Of a DNA stretch of 64,000 bases, positions 60,832-64,000 are shown one piece after another. The position numbers and the translations under genes are program-made. The notes under the pieces were generated by a model that worked only from the letters and a program-made list of their open reading frames with translations, was not told the DNA's origin and made no database searches. The stretch lies in contig OZ022261.1 of NCBI GenBank assembly GCA_963978905.1, positions 6,139,992 to 6,203,991 of the forward strand, written 5' to 3'. Positions within the stretch are counted from its first letter, which is position 1, and each line of letters starts with the position of its first letter. Origin of the DNA: Trichostrongylus colubriformis. Taxonomy: Eukaryota; Nematoda; Chromadorea; Rhabditida; Trichostrongylidae.

Positions 60832-61874
60832 TAACATCCCAAACTGAAGCTGGTAATGCCGATGTAGTTAGCACGCTCGATAATGCGTTGTTCATGAAGT
60901 CGTAGAGACGGCGCTCTTCTGTGCGATTCAAGACCAGAAGTTCTGATGCGAGAATGTTGCGGTTGCACACACGTGCACATCTTACATGGCAAATATCCTT
61001 ATATTAGTACTGTTGCGCGAATAGTCGTCGCTGCTCCTTGTGCAGTGGACGAATTGGATGCCGTAGGAAGTTTCTCTTCTCGAACTCTTGCTTGTACCAT
61101 GATATGGGGATACGGGTGGCCTAAGAAGACGAAGTCGGCTCCTTGTAGACAGCTGTCATAGTGAGTAGTTCCGGTAATCTGATGCCACAGTCCTCACTGC
61201 TTATCGAGCTTGCACAGTATACAGCGGAGACGCTTTGATAGGATCCACCTTGGCACTATTCCTCGCTTTTAGATGGTTGCACCAAGGTCCAGAACTGGAA
61301 ACGATATTGGAAGCCCATTCTCGATAAGATCTCCTCACTGTTGGCGTCGGAATTACGGCAGTTGCTTCTTTCAGATGGATAGTATGAGCATGTGTCTTGC
61401 TCATAACGTTTGATACGTCGATAGCGTCGATAACTTCCTTCACTTCAACTCCTGCGCCGGCCTCGTTTTCTTTTCTTATGACCTGGCTGTAGAAGTTCTC
61501 CGTAAATTTTTAAAGGATGATACGGCGTCATACTCGATCTTCTTTCATTGGCACTCCAGTCTGTTTCGGGTGCACGATCCTAAAAAGTATGGCACTAAGC
61601 GTATCGCAGCAGCTTGGTGATTTTTTCTGAGCCTTTGGTAGTAGCTCAATATCGTTTATTAAGATGTGCACCATGTTAACGATCTGTCATACTGCATCTT
61701 CAGGATGGTCGCAGCGTTGTAGTATTTGTCTCCTATGACGGGAATGCTGCTGATTGATGTATCCCTCTCCCTTCAGTGTTTGCTTGGGGAGACGGTATTT
61801 TTTGGTCATTCGTCGGTGTCATTGTGAATGAGGAACTCGAAGACTGACCAAAAAGTGCTAGAGTCTCCGAAGTT

Positions 61875-61975
61875 TTGTGAATGAGGGACTCGAAAACTGA
61901 CCAAATGGTGCTGGAGTCTCCGAAACTTCGGAGACTCCAGCACCATTTGTCAGTTTTCGAGTCCCTCATTCACAA
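61875..61975. repeat. Near-perfect 49 bp inverted repeat with 2 bp loop
   Basis: The left arm (from TTGTGAATGAGGGACTCGAA to GGAGTCTCCGAA) and right arm (from TTCGGAGACTCCAGCACCAT to CCCTCATTCACAA) pair almost completely, with one unpaired base. A diverged direct copy of the left arm lies immediately upstream (about 61826-61874: GAATGAGGAACTCGAAGACT). The unit therefore looks like a three-fold repeat with the last copy inverted. Confidence 0.9.
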
Positions 61976-62089
61976 TGACGAGAAGGTTGGGATCTCAAGC
62001 AGGGCATCGAACTTGTATATCAAGAAGCAGCGGAGCTGACAGAGTCAGATCGTGGAAACAAGCTGGCGCTGTCAGCTCCGCTGGAGGAG

Positions 62090-62505
62090 CTAGTGCTCCT
62101 GCTTCCAGCCTGTTCGGTAACACTGACGACATCCGCGACAAGTTTGGCTTGCTGTGAAAGCTCTTCCTTTTTTACTTTTTGGGTCAATCATGCTGAGCCA
62201 CTGTATCCCTTCAATTCCCAAGCTGTTTGACTCGAGCTTCAGATGTTGGTGTAGATTGAGCATCAACTTTGACCATTTCTGCTGCTTCGATCGTGAACTA
62301 ATCGTTTTGACTGTTTTCTCAAGGTGGGTATCGTTTAATTGCTTTGCCTTTGTGACACTTGTCATAAGATGGCACATCATTGCAGTCTTTTCTCTGTTAA
62401 AAGCCTTCCATTCTTCCCTCTGAGAAGGGAATACGAGTGGTTGGTCCGAGTGCTTCATATCCGGCTCACCCGCTCTGATGAGAGTGCAAGCTAGCGTTAT
62501 TTTGG
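62090..62505 (-). pseudogene. Hydrophilic frame, possible retroelement gag remnant
   Basis: Reading from about 62505 the frame gives LYKAKITLACTLIRAGEPD, then KHSDQPLVFPSQREEWKAF, a Lys/Gln-rich middle (SSRSKQQKWSKLMLNLHQHL) and IDPKSKKGRAF. The opening recalls the start of gag in nematode BEL/Pao-type elements, but this is from memory and weak. The ATG of the open frame is at 62458. The frame ends at 62090 next to a GC-rich hairpin. Its position between direct repeats supports a retroelement origin. It could equally be an unrelated small gene. Confidence 0.3.
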
Positions 62506-63430
62506 CCTTGTATAGTTAAATTTCCGCCATTTTGATCTTTAAGGCTCCTTTTCTTTAAGCAAACTAAGGATTTCTTGCCCTTTTTTCGGCTGTTTGTAAA
62601 GCTTCAGTCACGTTTTATTTGATTTCTGACTTTGTTGGTTCCGTGTAGTATGTTTCACGCCATGCGGGTCTTTTCCTTCCTTTTTCGGGCTCCTCAGGGA
62701 GGACTCACACGAAGCTTCAGGCTTCTTCTGTTTTCTCGCTGATAAGTACTTGCGCAGAGGGTTTTTTCTGTCTCCTTATGGAGGAATCCCAGAGAATGCC
62801 TCAAATTTCTTTCTAATTCGTTCGAGAGAAATGAGGTATCTAATTTTACCTGTCGTTTCTTTTAGTAAGAAGGACCTAATAGGTCTTTGAATGAAAGTTT
62901 TCCTGATCAGTGTGAGGAGTCGCGGATAAACTGCTGATTTTCTCAGTAATTTGTTTAAAAGACTCTGTTCAAACGTCTGTTTCTCACTGTGGGGAACTAG
63001 CTCACATGGTTCGATTTGTTTTCAGCTGGTGGAAAGCATAAAGGTACATATCTTCTATATCTCACTAAAGGGAGCTAGTGTAGAAGATTTTCAAAATTCT
63101 GTGTTCCCCAGAGAGGGATCATAGAAGAAATTTGATAGGTTGTAGATAAAACTCCTTATGTCTCTCGCTGAGAAGAGCTAGTGCAAAACGGGAGGGTTTT
63201 TCAACGGTCGATGCACCAATTTGGTGGATTACCAGAGGTTGTACAGGCACGAGTAGTATATGTTTATTGCAGCGTACTTTTTGTACAATAGCCGACCATA
63301 ATACATCGCAGTAGAGGTCTATATACAGATGGGAAGTGTGCATAGATAGCATCTCAATCGTGGACCGAAGAGGTCCAGTGGAGGCACTACCGCTAATAGG
63401 TACCGCGCCAGGGGCAAGATCTAGGATATA

Positions 63431-64000
63431 CAGGGGTGCCAAAATAGTAATTTTTGTCCTCCACTTTCAACCCCACATTAATCGCACTTCGGCAAATTCC
63501 GACCAGGTATTTTCATCTCTAAAGTAAAGAGCAGACCTCGCTCTATCCCCGTTTTCCGCTACAGCCCTCTGCACGAGCAGGAACGGTTGCTTGTTCCGAG
63601 TGAACAAGATCTGTCACCTCAGCGGGGCAAAATCTGATACTTCGTCGCCCTCGTTCACAACCTTGTTAAGGTCCGTTGACTCTGGGTATCTGAGGGGATT
63701 CATACCGGGTGGTGTTCCTGAATATTACGATTTTTCCGAGTTTCCAGCGCCCTTCGTTTCCAAGAGCCAGAATGTGCCATTACCACTGAAACCCCTCCGG
63801 GGGCAGGTTTGAGGCATGAAAAATGACACTTCGGATCATAGCAGCCTTGTCCAAGCAGCAAGGGCTCTGTGACTTACACGATCCGAAGGGGTAATCCTTA
63901 GGAAGCTTCCCACAAAAGACCTACCACGGAACCTGGCTCAACTGTTTTAAGGGGAGCTTGATACCGTAGGTGCTCTGAAGCCCGACTGCGCCGCTTGAAG
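63431..64000. other. Unassigned right edge of the window
   Basis: The frame 63591-63812 (73 codons, containing GYLRGFIPGGVPEYYDFSEF) reads as protein-like, but has no recognised family and no evident splice partner within the window. It could be an exon of a gene continuing to the right. Confidence 0.3.

Larger units (their letters stand above)
59986..63430 (-). mobile_element. Degenerate LTR-retrotransposon-like unit
   Basis: Two direct repeats of about 220-230 bp (59986-60218 and 63209-63430) flank 3.0 kb. Shared words include CGATGCACCA, TTTGGTGGATTACC, ACCATAATACATCGCA, CCGAAGAGGTCCAGTGGAGG and ACCGCGCCAGGGGCAA. The repeats have diverged at about one base in seven by eye. Inside, the minus strand carries a hydrophilic frame near its right end (62505-62090) that could be a gag remnant. 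No protease, reverse transcriptase or integrase is visible, so the element is either heavily deleted or mis-typed by me. Confidence 0.5.

Noticed and set aside
1..64000. CRISPR array, operon or prokaryotic gene cluster
   Set aside because: No regularly spaced short repeats; genes are intron-split and widely spaced, as expected for a nematode chromosome.

Overview
This is a window of nuclear DNA from a nematode, most likely a strongylid (clade V; hookworm-like). Genes are split by GT-AG introns into mostly 30-240 bp exons. Introns and spacers carry mariner relatives, piggyBac- and Tc1-like remnants and several families of short palindromic elements. The best recognised gene is an NR5A/FTZ-F1 receptor whose domains match nematode nhr-25. 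The genus call is inference. I see no tRNA, rRNA or CRISPR array.

Layout. 1-6.2 kb: repeats only. 6.28-16.07 kb, minus strand: a 12-exon gene (about 682 aa) for an acidic, Ser/Gln-rich protein with a C2C2 zinc ribbon of the type seen in some transposase-derived proteins. Its first intron holds at least five exons of an opposite-strand gene (13.06-15.02 kb) of unknown function. 16.1-20.6 kb: a spacer between two divergent genes, with a 622 bp foldback element. 20.6-32.5 kb, plus strand: a 20-exon gene (about 676 aa) for a protein-tyrosine-phosphatase-like protein. Its catalytic Cys is Asp and its WPD loop is altered, so it should be a pseudophosphatase, perhaps of the EGG-3/4/5 (PTPL) group. 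Its introns hold two mariners, a TTAA-flanked piggyBac-like element and many MITEs. 32.6-42.5 kb: transposon remnants and unassigned sequence, including a palindrome built from two inverted mariner 3' ends. 42.57-58.63 kb, plus strand: the nhr-25 orthologue, 12 coding exons adding to exactly 508 codons plus stop. 59.99-63.43 kb: a degenerate LTR-retrotransposon-like unit with about 225 bp direct repeats, followed by unassigned sequence.

How the models were made. I joined exons by hand, requiring GT-AG borders, matching codon phase and protein-like translation. For the three larger genes every chosen junction keeps one reading frame from ATG to stop. In nhr-25 the start of exon 11 was chosen by length match to the family. 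The nested gene has no identified start. No alignment, RNA or database evidence was available, so family names rest on recognised motifs and recall. There is no sign that the four genes form an operon: strands alternate and spacers are kilobases long.
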